A stretch of 64,000 nucleotides of DNA from Pseudactinotalea suaedae. GTDB lineage: Bacteria > Actinomycetota > Actinomycetes > Actinomycetales > Beutenbergiaceae. How positions within the stretch are numbered: the stretch's first letter is position 1; each line of letters begins with the position of its first letter. The DNA lies in the NCBI RefSeq assembly GCF_009733815.1, contig NZ_WNXY01000003.1:62001-126000 (forward strand), given 5' to 3'. Of this stretch, positions 51,636-63,390 are shown in pieces. The translations under genes and the position numbers were made by a program. Below the pieces are notes generated by a model that did not search any database, was not told the origin of the DNA, and saw only the letters and a list, made by a program, of their open reading frames with translations.

Positions 51636-53101
51636 CACTGCTCTCCTTGGTGTCGTGCGTCTCGTGACGTGGTGCGAGCCAGCCCGACGGCGTGGTGCCA
51701 GGCCGCGCGGGCGGATCGGGTGTGCTCGGGGTCGCCCTGGGGTGTGAAGCGGGTGGTGCTCCGGTCGCGCGTGGGAGCCAGACCCGCCGAGACGGCGGCG
51801 AGCTCGGCCGCGCCCAGCACGGACAGCGCGGCGGTCTCGGGGCGCAGCACCTCGCGCTCGGAGACGTCCGCCTGGAGCTGCATCAGCGCGTCGTCGCGCG
51901 CCGGTGCGCCGTCGGCGTAGACCGAGCGCACCACGCCGGCCGCGTCAGCCGCGGCGAGCACGTCCTCCACCTGGTGGACGATCGACTCCATACCGGCGCG
52001 GGCGAGCGCTGCCGCATCGGTGCCCAGGTCGAAACCGTGCAGCACGGCGCGCGCGGAGCCGTCCCAGTAGGGAGCTCCCAGCCCGGCGACCGCGGGCACC
52101 AGCACGATCCCGTGGTCGGCGGGCGCGGTGCGGGCCAGCGCCGCGAGCTCGCCGACCTCGCGCCCGAGCAGCCGTGACAGCCAGGCCATGGTGGCGCCGG
52201 TGGCCAGGATGTTGCCCTCGACGGCGCGCTGCGGGGCCGCGCCGCCGAGCTGCCAGGCGATCGTGCCGACCAGGCCGGCGGGCACGTCGTCGGCCCCGCT
52301 CAGACCCATGACCGACGACCCGGTGCCGTAGGTGACCTTGACCGCGCCCGGCTCGCGCACACCGTGGCCGTACAGCGCGGCGTGGGAGTCGCCGAGGACG
52401 CCATGGAACCGCCAGCCGTGGAGGCCCTGCGCAGGCCGGCTGACCTCGTCGGACGCCGTCACCTGCGGCAGCACGGCCGCCGGGATGTCGAACAGCTCGA
52501 GGAGCTCGGGCGACCAGTCGCCGGTGCCGAGATCGAGCAGCTGCGTGCGCGAGGCGTTGCCGGTCTCGATGCGGTGCTCACCGGTGAGCGCGAACAGCAG
52601 CCAGGAGTCGACCGTGCCGACGGCGAGCTCGCCCCGCCGTGACCGACGGCGGTCCGGGTCGACCTGGTCGAGCAGCCAGGCGATCTTGACGGCGGAGAAC
52701 ATCGGGTCGAGCGGAAGCCCGGTGACCTCCCGGACCCGTGCGGCGTGCGGGGCCAAGCGGTCCACCAGCTCGACCGTGCGCCGGTCCTGCCAGCCGAGCA
52801 TCGGGCCCACCGGCGTGCCGGTGCCACGGTCCCAGACCACGGCGGACTCGCGCTGGCTGCTCAGCCCGAGCGCGACGACCCGGTCCTCGAGCCCCTCGCT
52901 CGCCTCGAGCACGGCGGTGCGCACGCTGTCGAGGATCTCGACAGCGTCCTGCTCGACCCAGCCCGGCCGGGGATGATGCTGCCCGACCGCGACGCCGACC
53001 TCGCGCACGAGGTGCCCGGCACGGTCGACGCAGGCGACCTTGGTCGAGCTGGTGCCCTGGTCGATCGCGACGACCAGCGGACCGGCGTCAGCGCCGCTCA
53101 T
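51635..53101 (-). CDS. FGGY-family ketose kinase, apulose kinase candidate
   Basis: A 488-aa carbohydrate kinase. ATPase motif [37 protein letters not shown]; sugar-site region [20 protein letters not shown]; the FGGY signature area is replaced by [20 protein letters not shown]-terminal [20 protein letters not shown]. It is closest in look to glycerol/xylulose kinases. Its neighbours (isomerase downstream, transketolase subunits upstream, ATGA overlap) point to a ketopentose such as D-apulose as substrate, phosphorylated at C4. Confidence 0.9.
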   Translation of the reverse strand: MSGADAGPLVVAIDQGTSSTKVACVDRAGHLVREVGVAVGQHHPRPGWVEQDAVEILDSVRTAVLEASEGLEDRVVALGLSSQRESAVVWDRGTGTPVGPMLGWQDRRTVELVDRLAPHAARVREVTGLPLDPMFSAVKIAWLLDQVDPDRRRSRRGELAVGTVDSWLLFALTGEHRIETGNASRTQLLDLGTGDWSPELLELFDIPAAVLPQVTASDEVSRPAQGLHGWRFHGVLGDSHAALYGHGVREPGAVKVTYGTGSSVMGLSGADDVPAGLVGTIAWQLGGAAPQRAVEGNILATGATMAWLSRLLGREVGELAALARTAPADHGIVLVPAVAGLGAPYWDGSARAVLHGFDLGTDAAALARAGMESIVHQVEDVLAAADAAGVVRSVYADGAPARDDALMQLQADVSEREVLRPETAALSVLGAAELAAVSAGLAPTRDRSTTRFTPQGDPEHTRSARAAWHHAVGLARTTSRDARHQGEQ

Positions 53102-54051
53102 GCCCGCAGTGCCTCGTTCGCCACACGGACGATGTTCTCAGAGGTGAGGCCGAAGTGCTCGAGCAGCATGTCGTTGCTGCCGGTCGGGGCGAACTCGGTG
53201 AGCCCGAGCGGCACGACCCGCACGCCGAGGCCCTCGCGCGCGACCAGCTGTGCGACGGCGGCGCCGAGGCCGCCGGCGATGTTCGCCTCCTCGGCGACGA
53301 TCACGGCGCGGGTGCCGCGGGCGGCGTCGAGGATCGTCGCCTGGTCGAGCGGCGCGATCCAGGCGGCGTTGAGCACACGGGCCGAGACGCCGTCGTCGGA
53401 CAGGCGGCGCGCGGCCTCGAGAGCGCGCGAGACGAGCGTGCCGGTCGCCACGATCGCGACGTCGTCGCCGCCCCGGGCGACGTCGATGCGGCCGCGCACG
53501 AGGACCTCGCCCTCGGTCGTGACGTCGGGCACCTTGTGACGTCCGATCCGGATGTAGGTGGGGCGCGGCTCGGCGGCGAGCATCCGCAGCGCCTGCCGGG
53601 TCTGCCGCCGGTCGGCCGGGACCACGATGTCCAGACCGGGCAGCGCCCGCATCCAGGACAGGTCCTCGACCGAGTGGTGGGTCGGTCCGAGCTCGCCGTA
53701 GGCCATCCCCGGGCTCATGCCGCAGAGGATGACCGGGTGCTGGGAGTAGGCGACGTCGGCCTTGACCTGCTCGGTCGCGCGACCGGTCAGGAACGGGCCG
53801 GCCCCGCACACGAACGGGATCAGCCCGGCCGCAGCCAGGCCGGCGCCGACACCGACCATGTTCTGCTCGGCGATCCCGACGTTGATCAACCGGTCACCGA
53901 ACTCCTCGCGGAACGCGCCGAGGTTGGAGGATCCGACCGAGTCGTTGCAGACGGCGACGATGCGCTCGTCGGCGCGGGCCAGCACAGCCAGCTCCTCGGC
54001 GAACGCGGTCCGGTTGTCGTACCCGGTCGCGGTGGGGGCATCGGTCCTCAT
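53098..54051 (-). CDS. Transketolase, C-terminal subunit (apulose-4-phosphate transketolase subunit B candidate)
   Basis: A 317-aa protein with the pyrimidine-binding and C-terminal domains of transketolase: TAFAEELAVLARADERIVAV, RLINVGIAEQNMVGVGAGLA with the catalytic Glu of IAEQ, SHHSVEDLSWMRALPGL-type loop (THHSVEDLSWMRALPGLDIV), and VIVAEEANIAGGLGAAVAQL. ATG 54051 overlaps the stop of the N-terminal subunit (ATGA). Split transketolases of this type act on specialised sugar phosphates rather than in the central pentose phosphate pathway. Confidence 0.93.
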   Translation of the reverse strand: MRTDAPTATGYDNRTAFAEELAVLARADERIVAVCNDSVGSSNLGAFREEFGDRLINVGIAEQNMVGVGAGLAAAGLIPFVCGAGPFLTGRATEQVKADVAYSQHPVILCGMSPGMAYGELGPTHHSVEDLSWMRALPGLDIVVPADRRQTRQALRMLAAEPRPTYIRIGRHKVPDVTTEGEVLVRGRIDVARGGDDVAIVATGTLVSRALEAARRLSDDGVSARVLNAAWIAPLDQATILDAARGTRAVIVAEEANIAGGLGAAVAQLVAREGLGVRVVPLGLTEFAPTGSNDMLLEHFGLTSENIVRVANEALRA

Positions 54052-54938
54052 GAGCCCTGCTCCCCCAGCTCGGCGAGCGCGGCGGTGACCTGCTCGGCCG
54101 TGGGCACCTTGTGGTGCCACTCGACGCGGTCCTCCATGAACGAGACCCCCTTGCCCTTGATCGTGTTGGCGACGACGGCGACCGGGCGGCCCGTCGTCGA
54201 CGGCGCGAACGCGCCGAGCAGCTGGGTGACGTCGTGGCCATCGATCTCACGGACCTCGCAGCCGAACGCCGCCAGCCGCTCGGCGAGCGGGTCCAGGGCG
54301 TTGGTGTCCTCGGTGCGGGCACCCTGCTGCAGCCGGTTCCGGTCGACCACCAGGGTGAGGTTGCCGAGGCGGTAGTGGGCGGCCGACATGATCGCCTCCC
54401 AGTTCGAGCCCTCCTGCATCTCACCGTCTCCGGTGACCACGTACACGCGCCGGTCCAGACCCTGCAGCCGCAGCCCGAGGGCCTCACCGACCGCGACCGG
54501 CAGCCCGTGCCCGAGCGGACCGGTGTTGGTCTCCACACCGGGGACCTTGGTGCGGTTCGGGTGCCCGTTGAGGGCCGACATCGGCGCCATGAAGGTGGCG
54601 AGCTCGGAGGTCGGGAAGTACCCGCTGTGCGCGAGCACGGAGTACAGCGCGGCAGCGCAGTGGCCCTTGGACAGGATGAACCGGTCGCGGTCGCGCCGGG
54701 TCGGGTCGGCGGGGTCGATCTCCAGCACGCCGAGGTACAGCGTGGTGAGGATGTCCGTCACCGACAGGTCACCACCGATGTGGCCGGCCCGAGCGGCGTC
54801 GATGGTCCGCACCACGGACCGCCGCACGCCTTGCGCGGCGTCGTGGATGAGCCGCGCGCGCTCGCGCTCGTCGGCCGCGGCCACGGCGGCCCGCTGCTGC
54901 CGCCAGAGGGCGACCTGCTCCAGGTCTGTGCTCAACAT
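54048..54938 (-). CDS. Transketolase, N-terminal subunit (apulose-4-phosphate transketolase subunit A candidate)
   Basis: A 296-aa thiamine-diphosphate-binding subunit. Motifs: ARAGHIGGDLSVTDILTTLY, RFILSKGHCAAALYSVLAHS, TGPLGHGLPVAVGEALGLRL and the ThDP motif VTGDGEMQEGSNWEAIMSAA ending in LTLVVDRNRLQQG. I prefer ATG 54938, preceded by GCGGGGG, over ATG 54974, which lies inside an operator-like sequence. First gene of a five-gene operon with the C-terminal subunit, FGGY kinase, isomerase and SDR. With glyceraldehyde-3-phosphate as acceptor it would yield dihydroxyacetone phosphate and xylulose-5-phosphate in the apiose route. Confidence 0.93.
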   Translation of the reverse strand: MLSTDLEQVALWRQQRAAVAAADERERARLIHDAAQGVRRSVVRTIDAARAGHIGGDLSVTDILTTLYLGVLEIDPADPTRRDRDRFILSKGHCAAALYSVLAHSGYFPTSELATFMAPMSALNGHPNRTKVPGVETNTGPLGHGLPVAVGEALGLRLQGLDRRVYVVTGDGEMQEGSNWEAIMSAAHYRLGNLTLVVDRNRLQQGARTEDTNALDPLAERLAAFGCEVREIDGHDVTQLLGAFAPSTTGRPVAVVANTIKGKGVSFMEDRVEWHHKVPTAEQVTAALAELGEQGS

Positions 54939-54970
54939 CGAGACCCCCGCTCGTGCGTCACTCTGCGTCA

Positions 54971-54989
54971 GCATATCTATTCCATATCG
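54971..54989. promoter_or_regulatory. Operator-like repeat before the transketolase operon
   Basis: On the minus strand GATATGGAATAGATATGC contains a direct repeat of GATATG separated by GAATA. It lies about 35 nt upstream of the chosen start. The SorC regulator at 44.5 kb is a possible binder; GAATAnnTATGC recurs upstream of importer 3. Confidence 0.4.
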
Positions 54990-55055
54990 ACTCGTCTTGC
55001 ACCATGGTAGCGCCTTCTCCCTGTCGAGCCGCTCTCGACGGCCTCTTCCGGCCTC

Positions 55056-58025
<2,970 letters not shown>

Positions 58026-58964
58026 TCAGTCGGTCAGTGTCGAGGGCGGAGCGCCGAGGCCGGCGACGTCGTCCCACAGCTGCGCGGGCACGTCCTCGGC
58101 GAGGAGGCTGTCGAGCTCGGCGAGCCGCCGCAGGCTGCTGATGCCGACGACCGTGCTGCGCACCGCCGGGTTGCGCATCGAGAACCGCAGCGCGACCGCA
58201 CCGGTGCTGACGCCGTGGTCGGCGCAGACCTGCCGCAGCCGCGCCACCCAGTCGAGCAGCTCCTGCGGAGCGTCGCGGTACCCGTACCTCGTCGTGTTGG
58301 TCGAGCCGTTGGCCAGCAGCCCGCCGCCGAAGGGCGCGGCGTTGAGCACCGTGAGCCCGCGCTCGGCGGCCTCCTGCATGAGGTCGCCGGCGGAGGAGTC
58401 CACGAGCGTGTACCGGTTGTGGCTGAGCAGCACGTCGAACACACCCGTGCGCACGTACCGGGCCAGGAGGTCGCTGGGGCCGGCTGCGACCCCGATCAGC
58501 TCGATGAGACCTTGGTCGCGCAGCTCGACGAGGCCCTGCACGGCGCCGTTCGCGCCGTCCATGGCTTGCTCGAAGGTCACCGTGTAGGGGTCGTGCAGCT
58601 GGTAGAGCGGCAGCCGTTCCAGGCCCAACCGGGTACGCGACTCCTCGAACGACCGCCAGACCCGGTCCCTGTCGAAGGCGCCGGACCCGAGGTCACGATC
58701 CGCCTTCGAGAGCACCTCCGTGCCCTCCGGCAGCCCGTCGAGCTCACGGATCGCCGCACCCAGCACGGCCTCGCTGCGCCCGCGTGCGTACATGTTCGAG
58801 GTGTCCACGAGCCGATGGGGGCTCGTCAGCATGCCGATCGCGAGCTCCACCTCGGTCCGCGTCGGCGCGAGGAGCGGATCGCCGTCGGGGCCGAGGTCGC
58901 CGAGCCCGGACGTGCCGATCGTGAGGGGCGAGCCGTGCCAACGGGCCGCTGCGTCCGCCGTCAT
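58026..58964 (-). CDS. Aldo/keto reductase
   Basis: A 312-aa NAD(P)-dependent reductase/dehydrogenase of the AKR fold: LTIGTSGLGDLGP, LVDTSNMYARGRSEAVLGAA with catalytic Asp and Tyr, EVLSKADRDLG with the Lys, and LPLYQLHDPYT with the His. The layout resembles D-threo-aldose/L-fucose dehydrogenases. ATG 58964 overlaps the MalG stop (ATGA). In an importer operon with GH2 it probably oxidises the released aldose (galactose, arabinose or fucose). Confidence 0.9.
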   Translation of the reverse strand: MTADAAARWHGSPLTIGTSGLGDLGPDGDPLLAPTRTEVELAIGMLTSPHRLVDTSNMYARGRSEAVLGAAIRELDGLPEGTEVLSKADRDLGSGAFDRDRVWRSFEESRTRLGLERLPLYQLHDPYTVTFEQAMDGANGAVQGLVELRDQGLIELIGVAAGPSDLLARYVRTGVFDVLLSHNRYTLVDSSAGDLMQEAAERGLTVLNAAPFGGGLLANGSTNTTRYGYRDAPQELLDWVARLRQVCADHGVSTGAVALRFSMRNPAVRSTVVGISSLRRLAELDSLLAEDVPAQLWDDVAGLGAPPSTLTD

Positions 58965-59839
58965 CCCTTGATCGCCCCCGACGCCATGCCCCTCATGATC
59001 TGCTTGCTGAGCATCAGGAAGATCACCAGCGTGCCGAACACGTTGATGCAGATGGCAGCGAACAGGGGTCCGTAGTTGGTCGCTCCGTACTCGCCCGAGA
59101 AGTTCAGCAGACCCACCTGGATGGTGGCCAGGTCGGGGTTGGTCACGAAGGTCAGGGCGACCAGCAGGTCGTTCCAGATCGAGAAGAACTGCACGAGCCC
59201 GAGCGTGACGATCGCGTTGGTCACCATCGGGACGCCGACCGACACGAACGAGCGGAGCATGCTGGCGCCGTCGATCGTGGCCGCCTCGAAGATCTCGCGC
59301 GGCAGGGACCGGAAGTACGCCGCCATCATGAAGACCGTCAGCGGCAGCCCCATCGCCGTGTAGGTCAGGATGAAGGGCCAGTACGTCTCGGTCAGGCCGA
59401 GCTGGAAGTAGGAGATGAACAGCGGCACCAGCAGCATCTGGCCCGGCACCATGATGCCCGCGAGGAACAGCAGCAGCGTGGTGTTGCGACCCTTCCACAC
59501 CATCACCTCGAGCGCGAACCCGGCAGCGACGCCGGTCAACAGCAGCAGGAACAGCGAGGGCAGCGTCGCGATCACCGAGTTGCGCACGTTCGTGGCGAAG
59601 TCGCCGGTGACCCAGGCCTCGATGTAGTTGCCCCACTGCCAGCTCTCCGGCAGATCGAAGATGCCACCGGTGAGGAACTCGTTCTGGGTCTTGAACGAAC
59701 TGATCAGCAGCCAGACCATCGGCGCCGCCATCGTGAACAGCAGGAGGCCGGTGAGCACCCAGATGACGATCTGGCCGGGCGTCACGCGAGCCATGCGCGA
59801 ACGTCGACGGCGGATCGTGCCGACCGTTGCAGCAGTCAC
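58961..59839 (-). CDS. Carbohydrate ABC transporter permease (MalG type), importer 3
   Basis: A 292-aa permease; basic N-terminus (VGTIRRRRSRMARVTPG), six membrane segments, EAA loop FEAATIDGASMLRSFVSVGVP, tail MLSKQIMRGMASGAIKG. GTG start at 59839 overlaps the MalF stop (GTGA). Confidence 0.94.
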   Translation of the reverse strand: MTAATVGTIRRRRSRMARVTPGQIVIWVLTGLLLFTMAAPMVWLLISSFKTQNEFLTGGIFDLPESWQWGNYIEAWVTGDFATNVRNSVIATLPSLFLLLLTGVAAGFALEVMVWKGRNTTLLLFLAGIMVPGQMLLVPLFISYFQLGLTETYWPFILTYTAMGLPLTVFMMAAYFRSLPREIFEAATIDGASMLRSFVSVGVPMVTNAIVTLGLVQFFSIWNDLLVALTFVTNPDLATIQVGLLNFSGEYGATNYGPLFAAICINVFGTLVIFLMLSKQIMRGMASGAIKG

Positions 59840-60735
59840 TTCTTCGCACCTCCCGCGGCGGTCACGTCGCGGCGCGAGCTGCGGAACACGACGATCGTGA
59901 TGAGGAACGCCACCACGGTCAGCGCGAGCGCCAGCGTGGACCCGTACCCGTACTCGTTGTAGGTGAAGGTGGTGCGGAACATGTAGAGCGTCAGCGGCGT
60001 GGTGTCGTTGCCCGGTCCGCCGTTCGTCAGGGCGATCACCGAGTCGAAGACCTTGAATGTCGAGTTGATCGCGAACACGATGGCCGAGAGCAGCACCGGC
60101 AGCGACAGCGGGATGATCATGTGTCGCACGAGCCGCAGCCCGTTGGCGCCGTCGATGCGTGCCGACTCGATGATCTCCTCGGGGATGTCGACCAGCCCGG
60201 CGAACAGCAGCACCGCGAAGAACCCCATCGACTTCCACACGTCCATGATCATGAAGACCCAGAACGCGGTCGTGGCGTCACCGAGCCAGTCGATGCTCTG
60301 CCCGCCGAAGAACTCGATCAGGGCGTTCACCGGCCCGGGCTGCGGGTTGATCGCGAACAGCCGCTTGAAGAGCTGGGCCACGGCCACGGTCGGCAGGATC
60401 ACCGGGAAGAAGCAGATGGTGCGCACGATCACCGAGGAACGCTTGAGCGCGAACACGTACAGCAGCGCCAGCAGGTAGCCGGCGGTGACCTGCAGCACCG
60501 TGGCGACCGCCGCGTACTTGAAGGAGAAGGTCAACGACTCCCAGAAGTTGCTGTCCCCGACCAGCCGGGTGAAGTTCGCGAAGCCCGCCGGCGTGAAGCC
60601 GCGCAGCACGTTGCCGTCGAAGAACGTCAGACCGAGCGACCAGAAGATCGGGACGACCTTGATCAGGGTGTAGAACAGCAGCGCGGGTGCCAGCAGGATG
60701 ACGATGGCTCTCTTGTCACCCAGGACGCTCTGCAT
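59836..60735 (-). CDS. Carbohydrate ABC transporter permease (MalF type), importer 3
   Basis: A 299-aa permease with six membrane segments, EAA loop IESARIDGANGLRLVRHMIIP and ALTNGGPGNDTTP near the C-terminus. AGGAGG precedes ATG 60735. A 14-bp-stem hairpin lies between it and the binding-protein gene. Confidence 0.95.
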   Translation of the reverse strand: MQSVLGDKRAIVILLAPALLFYTLIKVVPIFWSLGLTFFDGNVLRGFTPAGFANFTRLVGDSNFWESLTFSFKYAAVATVLQVTAGYLLALLYVFALKRSSVIVRTICFFPVILPTVAVAQLFKRLFAINPQPGPVNALIEFFGGQSIDWLGDATTAFWVFMIMDVWKSMGFFAVLLFAGLVDIPEEIIESARIDGANGLRLVRHMIIPLSLPVLLSAIVFAINSTFKVFDSVIALTNGGPGNDTTPLTLYMFRTTFTYNEYGYGSTLALALTVVAFLITIVVFRSSRRDVTAAGGAKK

Positions 60736-60808
60736 GGCCCGGTCCTCCTCGTGGTCGCGACACCGCGCTCAGGGCGCGGTGGTGGTCATCGCCGTTGCGG
60801 CGCGGGTG

Positions 60809-60840
60809 CGCGGTGCGGGTGCCGGAGCACCCGCACCGCG
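60809..60840 (-). terminator. 14-bp-stem hairpin between binding protein 3 and its permease
   Basis: CGCGGTGCGGGTGC (60809-60822) pairs perfectly with GCACCCGCACCGCG (60827-60840) around a CGGA loop. It starts 8 nt after the binding-protein stop codon. Confidence 0.75.
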
Positions 60841-60848
60841 TCGATGGA

Positions 60849-62189
60849 TCAGCCGTCGGCGGCGATGGCCTCTTCGAGGACCGCGGCGTAGTCCTCGGGC
60901 GTGATCCCGCCGTCGAGCAGCGGCCCGGCGTTGGTGCCGGCGGCGTCGCCGAAGCGGGCGCCGAACGGAGCCTCGAACCAGATGACCGCACCGGTGGCGC
61001 TCTCCATCTGGGTCACGATCTCGCTGACCAGCTCAGGCGTCTCCACTTCGGTGTTCTGCACGAAACCGGAGATGGCGCCCTGGTTCTCCATGAGGCTGCT
61101 GCCGTAGTTCTCGGCGATGCAGACCAGCCAGTCGCCGACCTTGTCGTTGTACAGGTCGGCCGAGAGCGCCGTCACGGTACCGGTGTTGGCGGGGTAGTCC
61201 GAGATGCTGCCGGAGCCACCCTCGACCTCCGGGAACGGGAAGAAGCCGAAGCTGTCGGGGCCGAGCGGGTTCTGCGCCTCGTCGTAGACCGAGGACAGCG
61301 TCCAGGAGCCGTTGTACATCATGCCGACGTTGCCCGCGAAGAACTGCGACGTCACCGTGTCGATGTCACGCGAGGTCACGCCCTCGCCGAAGTAGCCGGC
61401 CTCGCCGAGCGAGGAGACCTCCTCGATGGCGGTCAGGTACTCGGGGTCGGAGAAGCTGGCGTTGCCGTCGACCACGTTCTGGAGGGCGTCGACGCCCTGC
61501 GAGCGAGCGAGGTAGGTGCTGAGGTAGCGCGTGATGGTCCAGCCCTGGGTGCCTGCGGCCGTGAGCGGCTGCACACCCGCCGTGTCCAGCGTGGCGGCCG
61601 CGGCCTTGAAGTCCTCCCACGTGGTCGGCACCTCGATGCCGTTCGCCTCGAAGAGGTCCTTGTTGTACCAGAAGCCCTCGACGTTGTACTGGAACGGGAT
61701 CGAGACCATCGAGCCGTAGATCGTCTTGACCGTCTCCGCGGCTGCCGGCAGCACGTTGTCCATGATGCCGAGCTCGTCGAAGGTGGTCTCGAGGTCGAGC
61801 AGCGCGCCCGACTCGTACATGTCTCCGCCGACCTTGGACTCGGTGGTCGGCGAGATGAACATGACCGGCAGCGCTTCCTGGCTGGCCAGCAGCGGCACGC
61901 GGTTGTTGACCTCGGCCTGGGCGATGGACTCGATGCTGAGGGGCAGTGCGGCGTTGGCGTCGGCGCACGCGCCCTCGGAGAGGCGCGTGAGCTCCTCGCC
62001 GATCTGGGGGTTCTCGGTGATGGTCAGGAAGCTGAACTCGGTGGCGCCGCCGTCGGCGCTGTCGCCGCCGGTCGGGTCCGAGCCGCCACCATCGGCAGGG
62101 CCGCAGGCGGTGGCGATGAGGGCGAGCGCGGCGGCACCCGCGACGGCGGGTGCGAAGCGCCTGCGCATGAGGCGAGACGAGCGGGGCAT
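60849..62189 (-). CDS. Extracellular sugar-binding lipoprotein, importer 3
   Basis: A 446-aa family 1 solute-binding protein. Signal peptide with MRRRFAPAVAGAAALALIATAC (written in two parts: MRRRFAPAVAG and ALALIATAC, lipobox Cys29). The mature part shows FSFLTITENPQIGEELTRLS, SIPFQYNVEGFWYNKDLFEA, FKAAAATLDTAGVQPLTAAG and GNVGMMYNGSWTLSSVYDEA. AAGGAGG precedes ATG 62189. Heads the operon MalF-MalG-AKR-GH2, so a beta-galactoside or related oligosaccharide is likely carried. Confidence 0.94.
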   Translation of the reverse strand: MPRSSRLMRRRFAPAVAGAAALALIATACGPADGGGSDPTGGDSADGGATEFSFLTITENPQIGEELTRLSEGACADANAALPLSIESIAQAEVNNRVPLLASQEALPVMFISPTTESKVGGDMYESGALLDLETTFDELGIMDNVLPAAAETVKTIYGSMVSIPFQYNVEGFWYNKDLFEANGIEVPTTWEDFKAAAATLDTAGVQPLTAAGTQGWTITRYLSTYLARSQGVDALQNVVDGNASFSDPEYLTAIEEVSSLGEAGYFGEGVTSRDIDTVTSQFFAGNVGMMYNGSWTLSSVYDEAQNPLGPDSFGFFPFPEVEGGSGSISDYPANTGTVTALSADLYNDKVGDWLVCIAENYGSSLMENQGAISGFVQNTEVETPELVSEIVTQMESATGAVIWFEAPFGARFGDAAGTNAGPLLDGGITPEDYAAVLEEAIAADG

Positions 62190-62211
62190 GGGTCCTCCTT
62201 GACGGGCAACA

Positions 62212-62225
62212 TTGAATCGTTGCAA
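62212..62225. promoter_or_regulatory. LacI-type operator of importer 3
   Basis: TTGAATCGTTGCAA, a CG-centred near-palindrome, 5 nt downstream of the -10 box on the minus strand. Confidence 0.7.
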
Positions 62226-62230
62226 GCCGG

Positions 62231-62259
62231 ATCGTAGGCACCGCACGCCGCGGCGTCAA
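62231..62259 (-). promoter_or_regulatory. Promoter of importer 3
   Basis: -35 TTGACG (plus-strand CGTCAA 62254-62259), 17-nt spacer, -10 TACGAT (plus-strand ATCGTA 62231-62236), about 40 nt before the start codon. Confidence 0.75.
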
Positions 62260-62336
62260 GTCTGCTCGCCACTGAATACCTATGCATCAACGGATCGTGG
62301 CGTCGCGGCGCGCCGGCGAGCCCGGCTCCTCAGGCG

Positions 62337-63320
62337 TCAGGAGGAGGCCGCGAAGGCGCGGATCTTGGCGAACATGTCCTCGAAGAGGTACCGGGTGTCG
62401 AAGGTCTCGACGACGTCGACCGTGCGACCTGCGAGGCCCAGCGCGAGCGCGCCGTCGTCGGTGAAGCGCGGAGCGGGTCGCCGGCGGATCACCCCGCCAC
62501 CGGCGTTCAGGACGAGCCCGACGGCGGGTGAGTCGCCGAGCGAACGCCGCTCGATGGCCGACGGGTTCCAGCGGTCGTTCCACTCGATGAGCTGGCGGAC
62601 CAGGTAGGCGCCGAGCTCGCCCGCCTCGCCGATCTTCTCCTGCAGCTCGTGATAGCCGACCGAGCACATCCGGTACGTGGACTCGGGCACCTGGATCACC
62701 CGCACACCGGAGCCCAGCACGACGTTGGCGGCCGCGATGTCGTTGGAGAGGTTGAACTCGATACCGGCATCACCGCCGGTCCGGCCGAGGACGCCGTCGT
62801 AGGGCGGCCCGCCGATCCAGATCACCGTGAGGTCGCGCTCCACGAGGCGCGGCTCGAGCAGGAGCGCCGAGGCGACGGTGCTGAGCGGCCCGAGGACGAG
62901 CACGCTGAGCGGGGCGTCCTCGGACATCGCCTCCTCGATGATCAGGCGGGCTCCCTCGCAGTCGATCGGCGTCGCCTCGTCGGGGATCCACGTCTCCGCG
63001 CCGTCCACGACCCGCGTGGTGGTGTCCCCCAGCAGAGCGAGGAGCCGGTCGATCTCGGCCCGGCTGTCCGCGAGGCTCGTGGTGCTGCGACGCAGACCGA
63101 AGTGGGCCGCCACGACGCCTCGCACGTCCAGCGTCGGCGACAGCAGGGCGTGCACGATCGCGAACTGGTCGTCGGCCTCGTTGGCGGCATCGGTGTCGAG
63201 GACGACGCGGTGCCGCGGCGGAGGCGCCGCGTTGGGCTGGTCCTGCACGGTCGGCGGGTTCAGGCTCGAGGTCTGCCGGGCCCGGTCGAGGGCGTCGAGG
63301 GCGTCACGGTGCGAGGTCAT
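62337..63320 (-). CDS. Nucleoside-hydrolase-like protein (IUNH superfamily, variant group)
   Basis: A 327-aa protein. The N-terminal calcium-site motif reads VVLDTDAANEADDQFAIVHA, a variant of the DTDxxxDDA motif of purine/pyrimidine nucleoside hydrolases; LSVLVLGPLSTVASALLLEP, VIWIGGPPYDG and IEFNLSNDIAAANVVL are also family regions. The NEADDQF form marks a subgroup whose substrate may be a ribosylated or other glycosylated compound rather than inosine/uridine. ATG 63320 is chosen; the frame could begin three codons earlier with TTG. It lies upstream of importer 3 on the same strand, 78 nt from its -35. Confidence 0.87.
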   Translation of the reverse strand: MTSHRDALDALDRARQTSSLNPPTVQDQPNAAPPPRHRVVLDTDAANEADDQFAIVHALLSPTLDVRGVVAAHFGLRRSTTSLADSRAEIDRLLALLGDTTTRVVDGAETWIPDEATPIDCEGARLIIEEAMSEDAPLSVLVLGPLSTVASALLLEPRLVERDLTVIWIGGPPYDGVLGRTGGDAGIEFNLSNDIAAANVVLGSGVRVIQVPESTYRMCSVGYHELQEKIGEAGELGAYLVRQLIEWNDRWNPSAIERRSLGDSPAVGLVLNAGGGVIRRRPAPRFTDDGALALGLAGRTVDVVETFDTRYLFEDMFAKIRAFAASS

Positions 63321-63339
63321 GCCAGCCAAGCGTAGACCT

Positions 63340-63353
63340 ACCCACTACTGGGT
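63340..63353. promoter_or_regulatory. Inverted repeat upstream of the nucleoside-hydrolase-like gene
   Basis: ACCCA-CTAC-TGGGT lies 20 nt upstream of the start codon in the 70-nt intergenic space. It has the size of a small operator half-site pair; no binder is known. Confidence 0.4.
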
Positions 63354-63390
63354 CGATATGCGCGAAGCGCCGGCTGCGGCCGGCGGCGGT

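Noticed and set aside
53098-54938. Split 1-deoxy-xylulose-phosphate synthase or pyruvate dehydrogenase E1
   Set aside because: Motifs (SKGHCAAALY, TGPLGHGLPVAVG, GDGEMQEGSNWEA) and subunit sizes are those of split transketolases.
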